From the NCBI GenBank assembly GCA_021463145.1, contig JAJTWZ010000011.1, positions 33,073-97,072 of the forward strand: a stretch of DNA of 64,000 nucleotides, read 5' to 3'. This document shows positions 9,802 through 18,925 of this stretch, piece after piece. A program made the position numbers and the translations under genes. The notes beneath the pieces are model-generated. The model saw only the letters and a list, made by a program, of their open reading frames with translations, was not told where the DNA came from and ran no database searches. The stretch's first letter is position 1, and each line of letters starts with the position of its first letter. Source of the DNA: Blastocatellia bacterium (GTDB lineage: Bacteria > Acidobacteriota > Blastocatellia > UBA7656 > JADIYM01).

Positions 9802-11505
9802 GTGTCTGACAACGTTCTCGGCAACACAGCCGGTCTCAAGCCCAATCACCTCCGCCGTCTCGAAAAGCTGCACGACCGTCGCGTCCAGCCCAACCGGATC
9901 GTCACTCAGGAGTTCGCCCGCCAACTGACCGAGATCTCGCACGAGATCCGCAGGCAGGTCGGCGTGCTCGTCGACCGATCGGGCTATGTCGCTTCGGTGA
10001 TGGTTGGCGACGCGAACTCGATCGAAATTCCGGACATCAAGCGCAATCGCGCGGCCACGTCGCGTTTCCGCGGCGTCCGGTTGCTGCACACGCACCTCAA
10101 GGGCGAGCAACTCACGCAGGACGACCTCACGGATCTCGCGCTCCTGCGGCTCGACCTGGTGGCAGCCGTGACGATGGACGACAGCGGCATTCCAGCGCTC
10201 GTCCACACCGCTCATCTGGTCCCGAACGGAATGGCCGTCAAAGGTAACGGCACGCTTGGCGCGCTGGAGCCGTGGACTCTGCTGCCGCCCACGCCGCCAA
10301 GCCTGCTGGAGGACGACTTCCTCGATCTCATCGAAAGCCTCGAAGCGGAGTTCGCGCGCACTCGTCAGACTCGCGCGGCGTCCGACAAAGCCGACCGCGC
10401 CATCCTCGTCAACGTGACGACGGGCGACGCCGATGCGGCAACCGAGTCAATGGAAGAACTGGCCGAGCTCGCGCGCTCGTCGGGCGTCGTCGTGCTCGAC
10501 TCGATCGTCCAGAAGCGCAACCAGCTCGACCCGCGCACCCTCGTCGGCAGCGGCAAACTCAAACAGCTTCTGATCCACGCGATGCAACTCGGCGTCGACA
10601 TGATCATCTTCGACCGCGATCTGACGCCGTCACAGGTGCGGTCGATCAATGCCGCGACCGAACTGAAGGTCGTCGACCGAACGCAGCTCATCCTCGACAT
10701 CTTCGCCCAGCGCGCGCAGAGCCGCGAAGGCAAGATCCAGGTCGAGCTCGCGCAGTTGAAATACGTGCTGCCGCGGCTGACCGGCTCGGGCGCCGAGATG
10801 TCGCGCCTCGCCGGCGGCATCGGCGGTCGCGGACCGGGCGAAACGAAGCTCGAAGTCGACAGGCGCCGCGCACGAGAACGAATCACGCTGCTCGAGCGCG
10901 AGATCGAGAACCTGCGGAAACACCGGAGGACTCGTCGCTCCAATCGCGACCGGCACGGCCTGCCGGTTGTCTCGATCGTCGGCTACACGAACGCGGGCAA
11001 GTCGACCCTGCTCAACGCACTGACGGGCAGCGGCGTGCTCGCCGAGAACCGCATGTTCGCGACGCTAGATCCGACCAGCCGCCGCCTGCGCCTGCCGCGC
11101 GACCGCGAGGTCATCATCAACGACACGGTGGGATTCATACGCGATCTGCCGCAGGACCTCATCGTGGCGTTTCGGGCGACTCTGGAGGAGATGGAAGGCT
11201 CTGACCTTCTCCTCCACCTCGTCGACGCGTCGAGCCCGACGCTCGAAGCGCAGATCGCGTCCGTCAACGGCATCCTCGAGGATCTGGCTTTGACCGGGAT
11301 CCCGCGACTCGTGGTGTTCAACAAGATGGATCGGGTCGACCCCGGGGCAATCGACAACCTCTGCCGCACGCACGATGCAATGGCGGTCTCGGCGCTGCAG
11401 CCGGCGACGCTCGTGCCTCTTGTGGAGAAGATGCGCGAGTTCGTGACCATGAAGCCGCGCCCGGAGGAACAGGCGGCCGAAGCAGCCGCCACGCTTACGG
11501 GCTGA
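9802..11505 (+). CDS. hflX: GTPase HflX
   Basis: A 567-residue HflX. This Obg-related GTPase binds the 50S subunit and splits stalled ribosomes under stress. G-domain motifs are clear: G1 GYTNAGKST near residue 394, G3 DTVGFIRDLP near 441 and G4 NKMD near 513. The glycine-rich segment GGIGGRGPGETKLEVDRRR upstream of the G domain is the family hallmark. The N-terminal ~200 residues form an extension (VGVLVDRSGYVASVMVGD) found in longer HflX proteins. The GTG at 9802 is used because the extension already starts there and the repeat element precedes it. Transcribed alone. Confidence 0.94.
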   Translation: MSDNVLGNTAGLKPNHLRRLEKLHDRRVQPNRIVTQEFARQLTEISHEIRRQVGVLVDRSGYVASVMVGDANSIEIPDIKRNRAATSRFRGVRLLHTHLKGEQLTQDDLTDLALLRLDLVAAVTMDDSGIPALVHTAHLVPNGMAVKGNGTLGALEPWTLLPPTPPSLLEDDFLDLIESLEAEFARTRQTRAASDKADRAILVNVTTGDADAATESMEELAELARSSGVVVLDSIVQKRNQLDPRTLVGSGKLKQLLIHAMQLGVDMIIFDRDLTPSQVRSINAATELKVVDRTQLILDIFAQRAQSREGKIQVELAQLKYVLPRLTGSGAEMSRLAGGIGGRGPGETKLEVDRRRARERITLLEREIENLRKHRRTRRSNRDRHGLPVVSIVGYTNAGKSTLLNALTGSGVLAENRMFATLDPTSRRLRLPRDREVIINDTVGFIRDLPQDLIVAFRATLEEMEGSDLLLHLVDASSPTLEAQIASVNGILEDLALTGIPRLVVFNKMDRVDPGAIDNLCRTHDAMAVSALQPATLVPLVEKMREFVTMKPRPEEQAAEAAATLTG

Positions 11506-11552
11506 CCCGGAAGCACCGCCAGTTCGCAGGTGGCGGCGATGGTCCGCATTCT

Positions 11553-12338
11553 TTACTGGTCGTACCGGGCACCCGGATTAGCGAGCCACTCGCTCCAGGT
11601 AGTGGTTCCCTTGTCGCCGTCCGGCGCCGTATTGAATCCGGCCCGAAATCCGGCTGCTACCTTGCCCAGCATCGGCAATCTTACGGTGGGTTTGGTGACA
11701 CCTCGCGCGGCCTTCCACAATTGAGCGGCCTCATCGACGGACATCGCCTGGGGACCGGCAAAATCCCGCAGCATGCCACCGGCGCCGTCCGACAGAGCCC
11801 GGAGGATTCTGCCCGCAACCTCTTCCGTTGCGACGCTCTGGACCTTCAAGCGCGACGGAAGCGGAAAGACGAACGGATACTTTGCCGCCCCCGCAAGAAG
11901 CACGTCGATGAAGGAATGAAACTGCGCGGCGCGCAGAATCGAGTACGGCGCTCCGGTCGCCGCCAGCGCGTTTTCGGCCTCGAGTTTTCGCTCGTAGTAC
12001 GGATACGGGATCTTGTCGATTCCAATTATCGAGACGAACAGAAGGTGGGCGACTCCGGCGTCGCGCGCCGCTTCGCCAAGGAGCTTCGTGCCTTCGACGT
12101 CGGCCGCCGCCGCGCGTGCGGGATCGCTCGCCGAATGCACGATCGCGTCGATACCGTCGAGCGCGTCCCGGAGACCGGCCCCTGTCTCCAGATCGACCAC
12201 CGCCCAGGTGGCCCCATTTGGAGCCGCGCCGGAGCGCGGCCGCCGGCTCGCGATTCGAACGCCATGACCAGCGTCGAGCGCCCGGGAAACGACCAGTCCG
12301 CCAAGGTGGCCGGTGCCTCCCGTTACGAGAATGTTCAT
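11553..12338 (-). CDS. NmrA-like NAD(P)-binding protein
   Basis: A 261-residue Rossmann protein of the atypical SDR (NmrA/SDR_a5) group, with MNILVTGGTGHLGG at the N-terminus and no YxxxK active site. Relatives are NAD(P)H-sensing or quinone-reductase-like proteins; a substrate cannot be assigned. Its ATG overlaps the stop of the upstream VOC gene (ATGA), so the two are translationally coupled. The order on the minus strand is carbonic anhydrase, VOC protein, this gene. Confidence 0.82.
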   Translation of the reverse strand: MNILVTGGTGHLGGLVVSRALDAGHGVRIASRRPRSGAAPNGATWAVVDLETGAGLRDALDGIDAIVHSASDPARAAAADVEGTKLLGEAARDAGVAHLLFVSIIGIDKIPYPYYERKLEAENALAATGAPYSILRAAQFHSFIDVLLAGAAKYPFVFPLPSRLKVQSVATEEVAGRILRALSDGAGGMLRDFAGPQAMSVDEAAQLWKAARGVTKPTVRLPMLGKVAAGFRAGFNTAPDGDKGTTTWSEWLANPGARYDQ

Positions 12339-12736
12339 CTTGTCTCCTTGTTAACCCAGGCGGCCCGCTGTAGAACCACGCGGTAGCCGTCGCGATCTTC
12401 GAACGTCCGTCCCAGCCTGTCCCAATACGGATTGAGCGATGCGACTGTTGCAAACCCGGCGGCCTCCATGCGCTCGCACGCCGCCGTCCACTCCGCTTCG
12501 CCGGAAAGATAGAACACGACGAGGTCTTCGGCCGTGGGCGCCGGGGGCACCGGATGAGTTCGGCAGCGCGTGAACTCGAAGTGGTAGTCGAGTCCGTCGC
12601 GGCCGAGCATCACGCCGTCGAACCCGTCGTGATCCGAAAAACCGCCGATCACGCGAAGATCGAGGCCTTCGACATACATCTTCCGCGTGCGATCGACGTC
12701 GGTCACCGGCCGTGCAATGCGGAGGTGGGCAAGCAC
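12335..12736 (-). CDS. VOC-superfamily (glyoxalase-like) protein
   Basis: About 133 residues with the vicinal-oxygen-chelate fold pattern: a start VLAHLRIARPVTDVDRTRKMYVEGLDLRVIGG and an end DRLGRTFEDRDGYRVVLQRA. Conserved H near the start and D/E near the end are candidate metal ligands. The GTG at 12736 is chosen because it lies 10 bases beyond the carbonic anhydrase stop and the fold begins right there. A longer frame to 12817 would overlap that gene and add an unrelated Ser-rich stretch. Related proteins act in detoxification or as dioxygenases; the substrate is unknown. Confidence 0.75.
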   Translation of the reverse strand: MLAHLRIARPVTDVDRTRKMYVEGLDLRVIGGFSDHDGFDGVMLGRDGLDYHFEFTRCRTHPVPPAPTAEDLVVFYLSGEAEWTAACERMEAAGFATVASLNPYWDRLGRTFEDRDGYRVVLQRAAWVNKETR

Positions 12737-12746
12737 GGGAATCGCG

Positions 12747-13379
12747 TCAACTCGAAACCGGCACACCGTCGAAGAAATCGACGATGCCGGTCTCGAGGGA
12801 GTATTCGGCGCCGACAACGACGAGCCCCTCGTCTCGAATTAGCGACTCGAGCAACGGCGAAGCATGGCGGAGGTGATCGGCACTCGCCTTCACGTTGTCG
12901 CGGACCGCCTGCTCGAGGAGCGCTTCGGAATCGTGGCGCAGATCAGTCGAAAGCAGCCCCTCGATCGACGGCCGGATGAAGTCGACGATCGCGTGGATGT
13001 TGCGCGACGGATTCTCGGAGGGTTGCTGCAACTCCTCGAGCGTAGCCCTGATGGCGCCGCAACTGGTGTGGCCAAGCACGACGGCGAGCCGCGTCCCGAG
13101 CTTCGCTGCCGCGAACTCGACACTGCCAACCAACGCGGGCGCAACGATGTTCCCGGCTACTCGAATGACGAACAGGTCGCCGAGTCCCTGGTCGAAAACG
13201 ATTTCGGCCGGAACGCGCGAATCGGAACAGCCGAGAAGCACGGCGAACGGGTCCTGCCGCTCGGAGAGTTCGAGTCGTCGCGCCATTCCGGTTCTCGACT
13301 TCGAATCGAACACGTTGGACGCGAATCGTCGATTCCCCTCGACGAGCAGTTCTAATGCTTCCTGGGCGGTTCTGGGCAT
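12747..13379 (-). CDS. Beta-class carbonic anhydrase
   Basis: A 210-residue beta-carbonic anhydrase, interconverting CO2 and bicarbonate. Zinc-site motifs are CSDSRVPAEIVF and GHTSCGAI (Cys, His, Cys, with the Asp/Arg dyad in the first motif). The ATG at 13379 precedes PRTAQEALELLVEGNRRF, the usual N-terminal helix. The open frame continues upstream but without homology and into the region facing the response regulator. It heads a three-gene minus-strand unit and is divergent from the two-component system. Confidence 0.9.
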   Translation of the reverse strand: MPRTAQEALELLVEGNRRFASNVFDSKSRTGMARRLELSERQDPFAVLLGCSDSRVPAEIVFDQGLGDLFVIRVAGNIVAPALVGSVEFAAAKLGTRLAVVLGHTSCGAIRATLEELQQPSENPSRNIHAIVDFIRPSIEGLLSTDLRHDSEALLEQAVRDNVKASADHLRHASPLLESLIRDEGLVVVGAEYSLETGIVDFFDGVPVSS

Positions 13380-13511
13380 ATCGTGATTTCCTACCGAAGT
13401 CCGGCAGCATCCACGTGGCCGGGGTGCCGCGTCAAGCGGAACGTGAGGAAGGCAGCCTCGTGCCGTCTCGCTGGACAGTACTGGCATACTGATCGTCCGA
13501 GGCGAGCGACG

Positions 13512-14198
13512 ATGAGAATACTGCTGGTAGAGGACGAACTGCACGCAGCTGAAATGCTGGCGAAGGGACTTCGGGAGCAGGCCTACGCCGTCGACGTTGC
13601 CGGCGACGGCGTGTCCGCCCTCGAAGCGGCCCTCCTCACTCCGTACGACGCCATCGTTCTCGACTGGATGTTACCGCGAAAAAGCGGTTACGACGTGTGC
13701 CGCGAACTGCGCGCGACCGGAAACTCCGTCCCCATCCTCATGCTGACGGCACGCGACGCGGTCGGCGACCGCATTGCCGGGCTCGACGCCGGGGCCGACG
13801 ACTACCTCGTCAAGCCGTTCCATTATCGCGAACTGCTCGCCCGTCTCAGGGCGTTGCGGCGGCGGGGCAATGTGTTCTCGCCCGACCTGGTGTCGGTCGG
13901 CGACCTCGAGGTCGATTCACGCTCGCACGTCGTTCGCCGCGCCGGAGCGCAGATCGAATTGACGGCGAAGGAGTTTGCATTGCTCGAGTTCCTCGCGCGC
14001 CGCGCCGGTGAAGTAGTCGGACGGGCCGAAATCTCGGAGCACGTCTGGGCGAACACGTACGACCCGTTCTCGAATCTCATCGAAGTGTATGTTCAACGTC
14101 TGAGACGAAAACTCGGCGACTCCGGCCCGAAACGCCTGATCAGGACTCGCCGCGGCGAGGGATACATATTGTCGCCGGAGGACCACGGCAGTGATTAG
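13512..14198 (+). CDS. OmpR/PhoB-family response regulator
   Basis: A 228-residue regulator. The receiver domain has the phospho-acceptor D51 (VLDWMLP), T79 and K101 (LVKPF). The C-terminal winged helix carries ELTAKEFALLEFLARR and VYVQRLRRKLG. ATG at 13512 starts directly with RILLVEDE. Its stop lies 8 bases inside the following kinase gene, so the pair is co-translated. The regulated genes are unknown; the divergent carbonic anhydrase block and the downstream phosphatase are the nearest candidates. Confidence 0.93.
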   Translation: MRILLVEDELHAAEMLAKGLREQAYAVDVAGDGVSALEAALLTPYDAIVLDWMLPRKSGYDVCRELRATGNSVPILMLTARDAVGDRIAGLDAGADDYLVKPFHYRELLARLRALRRRGNVFSPDLVSVGDLEVDSRSHVVRRAGAQIELTAKEFALLEFLARRAGEVVGRAEISEHVWANTYDPFSNLIEVYVQRLRRKLGDSGPKRLIRTRRGEGYILSPEDHGSD

Positions 14199-15600
14199 CT
14201 CCGTCCGGATGAAGCTGACTTCGTGGTACGTAGGTGTCCTCGCCGCCGTGCTCGCGCTTTTCAGCGTCGGCGCGTATGGCCTCATCGCCCAGTCGCTTTA
14301 CGCTCGCGTCGAGGGCGAACTGAGGACCGTCCAGCAGGTAGCCGCAACATCTCTGCATAAGGATGCCGAAGAGGGAGACTCGGTCCAGCTTTCGGCGGTA
14401 ACTACGGTGCGCGAGTTGGCGAATCCGCCCACGAGGGTCGCCATCTACGACGGGGCCGGCCGCCTGCTCGCCAAGAACAGTCCAGACGACGGTCCGCCTC
14501 TCACGCCGCCGCCGGGGCTCGCCCCACCCGGTGAAGTCACCGTCTACGACCTCCCTGACGGACACGGCGCCGACGACAGTCTGCTCGTAGCCACGCAGGC
14601 GGTCCTGACCACGCCCGGCGACCGCGAATACGTCGTCATCGTCAGCCAGCCCCTCGAACCGATCCGGGACGAACTGGCTACGATCCGGCGCGTTTTCTTC
14701 TCCGTCATTCCGGCCGCGCTCGCACTCGCGGGCCTTGGTGGATGGTTTCTCGCGCGACGCAGCCTCGCTCCCGCTGTAGCGATGTCCGAGGAGGCGCGCC
14801 GAATCGGAGCCGAGGATCTGGCGCGTCGCCTTCCCGTCGCGCACCCAGGGGACGAACTCGGCCGTCTCGCGACGAACATCAACGAACTGCTCGGCCGGTT
14901 GCACGAGTCGTTCACGATGCAGCGCCAGTTCATGGCCGACGCCTCGCACGAGCTCCGGACGCCGCTATCGGTCGTAGGCACTGCTGTCGAGGTTACGCTC
15001 GAACAACCGGCTAGAACTGAGCAGGAGTATCGCGATGCGCTCGCGCTCGTCCGCGAGCAGAACCAGCGGCTCGCGCGCACAGTGGAGGACATGTTCATCC
15101 TCGCGCGCGCCGACTCGGGCCGTTACCCGCTCCGCCGGGTTGGTTTCTACATCGACGAACTTCTCGACGAAGCCGTGAGGGCCGCTCGCATCCTTGGTGC
15201 AAGTCGCGGAATCGAGGTTACGAGCGATTCATTCGGCGAAGCCCCATTTACCGGTGACGAGGATCTGCTCCGGCAGATGTTCCTGAATCTGCTCGACAAT
15301 GCGTTGAAACACACCCCGGCTGGCGGCAAGGTGCACGCCGCGCTCGCGAAGGAGAACGGCCACGCCGTCGTATCGATCGTCGATACGGGAAGTGGCATCC
15401 CGGCCGAAGCGCAGCCCCACATTTTCGAACGGTTCTACCGTGTCGATCGAGCCCGCTCTCGCGCGGCGTCCGGTTCCGGCAGCGGAGCAGGTCTTGGACT
15501 CCCTATCGCGCTCTGGATAGCCGAGGCGCACGGCGGACGCCTCGAAATTGCGCAGTCGGACGAGCGTGGGACCACAATCCGGGTGACACTTCCGGTCTGA
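14191..15600 (+). CDS. Membrane sensor histidine kinase
   Basis: A 469-residue kinase. One transmembrane helix lies near residues 10-33 and a second near 172-190, enclosing a periplasmic sensor of ~135 residues. A HAMP domain follows. H253 in the DASHELRTP motif is the autophosphorylation site. The ATPase domain has an N-box (NLLDNALKHT), a G1 box (DTGSGIP) and a G2 box (GAGLGLPI). The GTG start overlaps the regulator stop. The architecture matches the QseC/CusS/TctE group; the signal is unknown. Confidence 0.93.
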   Translation: MISSVRMKLTSWYVGVLAAVLALFSVGAYGLIAQSLYARVEGELRTVQQVAATSLHKDAEEGDSVQLSAVTTVRELANPPTRVAIYDGAGRLLAKNSPDDGPPLTPPPGLAPPGEVTVYDLPDGHGADDSLLVATQAVLTTPGDREYVVIVSQPLEPIRDELATIRRVFFSVIPAALALAGLGGWFLARRSLAPAVAMSEEARRIGAEDLARRLPVAHPGDELGRLATNINELLGRLHESFTMQRQFMADASHELRTPLSVVGTAVEVTLEQPARTEQEYRDALALVREQNQRLARTVEDMFILARADSGRYPLRRVGFYIDELLDEAVRAARILGASRGIEVTSDSFGEAPFTGDEDLLRQMFLNLLDNALKHTPAGGKVHAALAKENGHAVVSIVDTGSGIPAEAQPHIFERFYRVDRARSRAASGSGSGAGLGLPIALWIAEAHGGRLEIAQSDERGTTIRVTLPV

Positions 15601-15736
15601 CCCCCTCCAAAGCCAACCGAGGTTCCTCGAATCTCCGGGAAGTCCTGCCCGACGCGTCGAGTTTACCTTCCGTTTAACTTGCTTTCCCTAGACTTCATCG
15701 CGGCGCGGATTTCGACTTTTACAGGGGAACGGATCC

Positions 15737-16672
15737 ATGCAAGACAGGGACTACACGCTCGACGCCAGGTCGGGTCTCTTCACTCGCCGCAACTTCATTC
15801 GCAGCGCCAGTGCGACGGCACTCGGCCTGGCGGCCGCCCACTATGGATTTGCCGCCGCTCTAACGGGCGGTCCAATCGCGAATCGCGTGAGATTCGCGGT
15901 GCTGGGCGACTTCGGTGACGGTGGCGGCGCGCAGCGGTCTATCGGGGACCTCATGGCATCGGCTCACGATACTCGCGCACTGGACCTGATACTCACGGCC
16001 GGCGACAACATCTATCCCAACGGGGAGGCCGAAGACTTCGGGCCGAAGTTCGAGGAGCCGTTCGAGGCGATCATCAAGCGGCGCGTGCCATTCCACGCTT
16101 GTCTGGGCAACCACGACATCCGGCAGGGCACCGAGGCCCAGCTTCGCTATCCGCTGTTCAACATGAACGGCCGAAATTACTACACCACTTCGGCCGGCGA
16201 CGGTCTCGTGGAGTTCTTCGTTCTCGACTCGAACGACCTCGACGATCGGCAGATCGCCTGGCTCGACCGGGCGATGGGCCAATCGACTGCCACCTGGAAG
16301 ATACCGATCTTCCACCATCCAATCTACTCGTCCGGAAAGAAGCACGGCTCGAGCCTCAGCCGCCGCAAGATGCTGGAACCGGTATTCGCCCGTCATCGGG
16401 TCGCCGTGGCTTTCTCGGGCCACGACCACATCTACCAGCGTGTGGTTCCACAGAACGGAATTCAGTATTTCGTAACGGGTGGCGGCGGGAAAATCCGCCG
16501 CGGCGGGATCGATCACCGCGACAAACTCGTGGCAAAGGGCTTCGACGAGGACAGCCACTTCATGCTCATCGATGCCGACTCGCTGAGCCTCCGTTTCACG
16601 GCTGTATCCGCCACGGGTGCGACAGTCGACTCGGGTGAGATCACGCAAGCCGCCGCCGCGGCCGCCAGATGA
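15737..16672 (+). CDS. Tat-exported metallophosphoesterase (acid-phosphatase-like)
   Basis: A 311-residue calcineurin-like phosphoesterase. Residues ~16-45 form a twin-arginine signal (TRRNFIRSAS, then a hydrophobic ALGLAAAHYGFAAAL). Metal-binding motifs appear in order: GDFGDGG, AGDNIYPNG, GNHD, then HHPIYSSGKKHG and SGHDHIYQR. This is the layout of purple-acid-phosphatase/TRAP-type enzymes, which release phosphate from organic esters in the periplasm. A 136-base leader separates it from the kinase gene. Confidence 0.88.
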   Translation: MQDRDYTLDARSGLFTRRNFIRSASATALGLAAAHYGFAAALTGGPIANRVRFAVLGDFGDGGGAQRSIGDLMASAHDTRALDLILTAGDNIYPNGEAEDFGPKFEEPFEAIIKRRVPFHACLGNHDIRQGTEAQLRYPLFNMNGRNYYTTSAGDGLVEFFVLDSNDLDDRQIAWLDRAMGQSTATWKIPIFHHPIYSSGKKHGSSLSRRKMLEPVFARHRVAVAFSGHDHIYQRVVPQNGIQYFVTGGGGKIRRGGIDHRDKLVAKGFDEDSHFMLIDADSLSLRFTAVSATGATVDSGEITQAAAAAAR

Positions 16673-16721
16673 GCCGGCAACTCATGGCTGCGGCTGGCGA
16701 CGGCAACTCGGAGCAGAAGAC

Positions 16722-17633
16722 GTGAAGAGGTCGTCCCGTGAATTGAATGGCATACTGGCCGCCGGCTTGACGTTCGCGCTCGCGTGGGCGATTCCAGCCG
16801 TGGCCGGAACGACGACGCCGGACAAGGTCTCCAGGGCCGCCGCCGTCCCACTTCGTGGGGGAGTCTTCGAGGCCTCCGGCGTCTCGAACGTTCCTGGCAC
16901 GTCCGGCGTGCTCTTTGTTGACGACGGGACGGCCGACGCCGTCTTCTGGGCCGAACTGGATGGCTCTGGCCACCAGAAAGGCGATGCGGTGCGTGTGCCG
17001 CTTGGAACGTCCGTCACGGACCCTGAAGGCATAACGAACGACGGCCGTCGTTTCTACGTCGCCGGTTCGCAGTCAAAGACCAAGGGTGGCGCCGGGATCG
17101 TCCGTTTCAGATTCGATCCGGCAACGAGGACTGCGAGCGAAGTCGATGTATTCTCGGATCTCGAAGACTTCCTGCTGTCGAACATTCCCGAACTGGCGGA
17201 TGCGGCAGGGTCGTCGGGTATCAACATCGAGGGCCTTGCGTGGGATCCCGGCCACGGCAGGCTCTTGCTGGGGCTCCGCGGACCTTTGTCTGGCGACGAA
17301 GCCGTGGTGGTTCCGATATCGTTGGCGGCCGCGGGCGGTCCGCTTTCGAAGCGAAACCTCCGCGTAGAGCCTCTCGTGAGGCTCCCCTTGGATGGGATGG
17401 GAATTCGCGCCATCGAGTACGACGACCGGGCGCGCGTCTTCCTGGTCATCGCGGGCGCGACTGACAAAAAGACGCGCGTCGATTTCACCCTCTGGGAGTG
17501 GAGTGGCGTCGGTACGACTGCACGCGCCGTCTCGACTATCGACCGGGATCTCAAGCCGGAAGGCGTGGCGCGCGTCGGCCAGGGAATATTGGTGACCTGC
17601 GACATCGGCAGCTACGTCGTGCTGAACCGATGA
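16722..17633 (+). CDS. Exported DUF3616-like beta-propeller protein
   Basis: About 303 residues starting at the GTG 16722, with a signal peptide (LNGILAAGLTFALAWAIPAVAG). The remainder has repeating beta-strand segments (GVSNVPGTSGVLFVDD, DPEGITNDGRRFYVAGS, INIEGLAWDPGHGRLLLGLRGP), the pattern of DUF3616 or esterase-like phytase propellers. It follows the phosphatase by 49 bases and may be in the same operon. A role with phosphate esters would fit but is inference. Its family assignment is from motif memory only. Confidence 0.6.
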   Translation: MKRSSRELNGILAAGLTFALAWAIPAVAGTTTPDKVSRAAAVPLRGGVFEASGVSNVPGTSGVLFVDDGTADAVFWAELDGSGHQKGDAVRVPLGTSVTDPEGITNDGRRFYVAGSQSKTKGGAGIVRFRFDPATRTASEVDVFSDLEDFLLSNIPELADAAGSSGINIEGLAWDPGHGRLLLGLRGPLSGDEAVVVPISLAAAGGPLSKRNLRVEPLVRLPLDGMGIRAIEYDDRARVFLVIAGATDKKTRVDFTLWEWSGVGTTARAVSTIDRDLKPEGVARVGQGILVTCDIGSYVVLNR

Positions 17634-17685
17634 TCGACCTGGGATGCGAGGGCGAAGGCGGGCGCGCTAAGTCCCGCCTGGACCT

Positions 17686-18036
17686 CTACTTCACACCCAG
17701 CAATTCCACTTCGAACACAAGAACCGCGTTTGGGGGAATCACCCCGCCAGCGCCTCGCGCGCCGTAACCGAGGTGCGCAGGGATCGTGAGCTTCCTCTTC
17801 CCTCCGATCCGCATTCCGGCCACTCCGCGGTCCCAGCCGGCGATGACCTGCCCACCCCCGAGCCGGAATCCGAATGGCTCGTTGCGGTCTTTCGAACTGT
17901 CGAACTTCGTTCCGTTCGTGAGCCACCCCGTGTAATGCACGCTCACTTGATGCCCAGAGGCCGCCTCGGCGCCGTCGCCGACTACCAGATCCTCGACTAC
18001 GAGATCCGCCGGGTTTGCCGCGTCGTCACTGGCCAT
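17686..18036 (-). CDS. FKBP-type peptidyl-prolyl isomerase
   Basis: A 116-residue single-domain FKBP without signal peptide. The family core is complete: [18 protein letters not shown], then [36 protein letters not shown], and [16 protein letters not shown] at the end. It catalyses cis-trans isomerisation at proline in the cytoplasm. It lies 26 bases downstream of the TerB-like gene on the same strand. Confidence 0.95.
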   Translation of the reverse strand: MASDDAANPADLVVEDLVVGDGAEAASGHQVSVHYTGWLTNGTKFDSSKDRNEPFGFRLGGGQVIAGWDRGVAGMRIGGKRKLTIPAHLGYGARGAGGVIPPNAVLVFEVELLGVK

Positions 18037-18062
18037 GTTTTTCGCTCCCTGATCTGAGGAAT

Positions 18063-18680
18063 TTATGAATTGAGCTTTGCCTCGAGCGCCTCGGCCTCGT
18101 CCTTGTAGTTGAGCTTCAACGCCTCCGCCACCTGACCGAGCAGTTCCCGTTCGGCGTCGGAGACCTTCCAGCCGAATCCGAGAATCCCGCCCGAAACGCG
18201 TGCTACGGCCGTGCAGCAGTCGATGATGCTCATCGCTCCGGACTGCCTTTCATCCGCCGGAAGTGCGCTTACGAACGCGCGGATGGCTCGAATCGACCGG
18301 GCGAAGAACTCGTCGGACGGCCGGACGTCCAACCACTCGGCCAGCTGCCTGTCGGCCTCGCTACCTGGCTTGACGTGATGCAATCGCGCCACGTCCACGA
18401 TTGCCTTCCGCTCTTTCGTCGATACCCCGTCGCTGGCCCAAGCCACCTGCACGAGCGGCGTGAGGTGCAGCAGCGCAATCGTCTCGCGAGTGAAGCCGAT
18501 CTCGATCAACTCGGAGATCACTTCCTCGTCCGCGATGCCGAGCGTGTCCCCCATGGACTTTCGCTCCGCCGCTTCCGCCGCCTTCTGGCGCATCTTCTCG
18601 ATGAGCTCGTTTTCGCGTTTCGAGAAGTAGCTCTCTTCGTTTGCCCGGCGAAGGGTCTCGCTGACGTCTTTTCCTGACAC
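18063..18680 (-). CDS. TerB-like domain protein
   Basis: About 205 residues from the GTG at 18680 ([22 protein letters not shown]). Upstream the frame stays open to 18902 but with basic, non-conserved sequence. The central [29 protein letters not shown] is the acidic helical motif of TerB/TerB-like proteins, where D and E residues bind metal. The N-terminal ~60 residues are highly charged and probably helical. TerB-like domains occur in tellurite resistance and in other stress systems. No other ter gene is present, so the function is open. Confidence 0.65.
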   Translation of the reverse strand: MSGKDVSETLRRANEESYFSKRENELIEKMRQKAAEAAERKSMGDTLGIADEEVISELIEIGFTRETIALLHLTPLVQVAWASDGVSTKERKAIVDVARLHHVKPGSEADRQLAEWLDVRPSDEFFARSIRAIRAFVSALPADERQSGAMSIIDCCTAVARVSGGILGFGWKVSDAERELLGQVAEALKLNYKDEAEALEAKLNS

Positions 18681-18925
18681 GGTGCTCGGCCTCCTGATTC
18701 GACTCGTGAATGTACGGGTTTCTACAGCAGTCGCGTTCGGTCGCGCAACGAGCCGAGTCCGGCTCGGCACCACGTCGTCACATCTTCCCGTTGTCTGGGT
18801 CCGAGACTTCGCTCGGCATCGCGGCTTCTGCCGGATGTCGTCCCGGGCAACGACGACCAGCGGCTCGGGTCCGCCCTCGGGCCTGCCGACGGCTCTCAAC
18901 ATGCGAGCCTCTATTGAACCGCGTG

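Noticed and set aside
12737..12817. Longer N-terminus of the VOC protein
   Set aside because: It would overlap the carbonic anhydrase gene and adds a Ser-rich stretch not expected in the fold.
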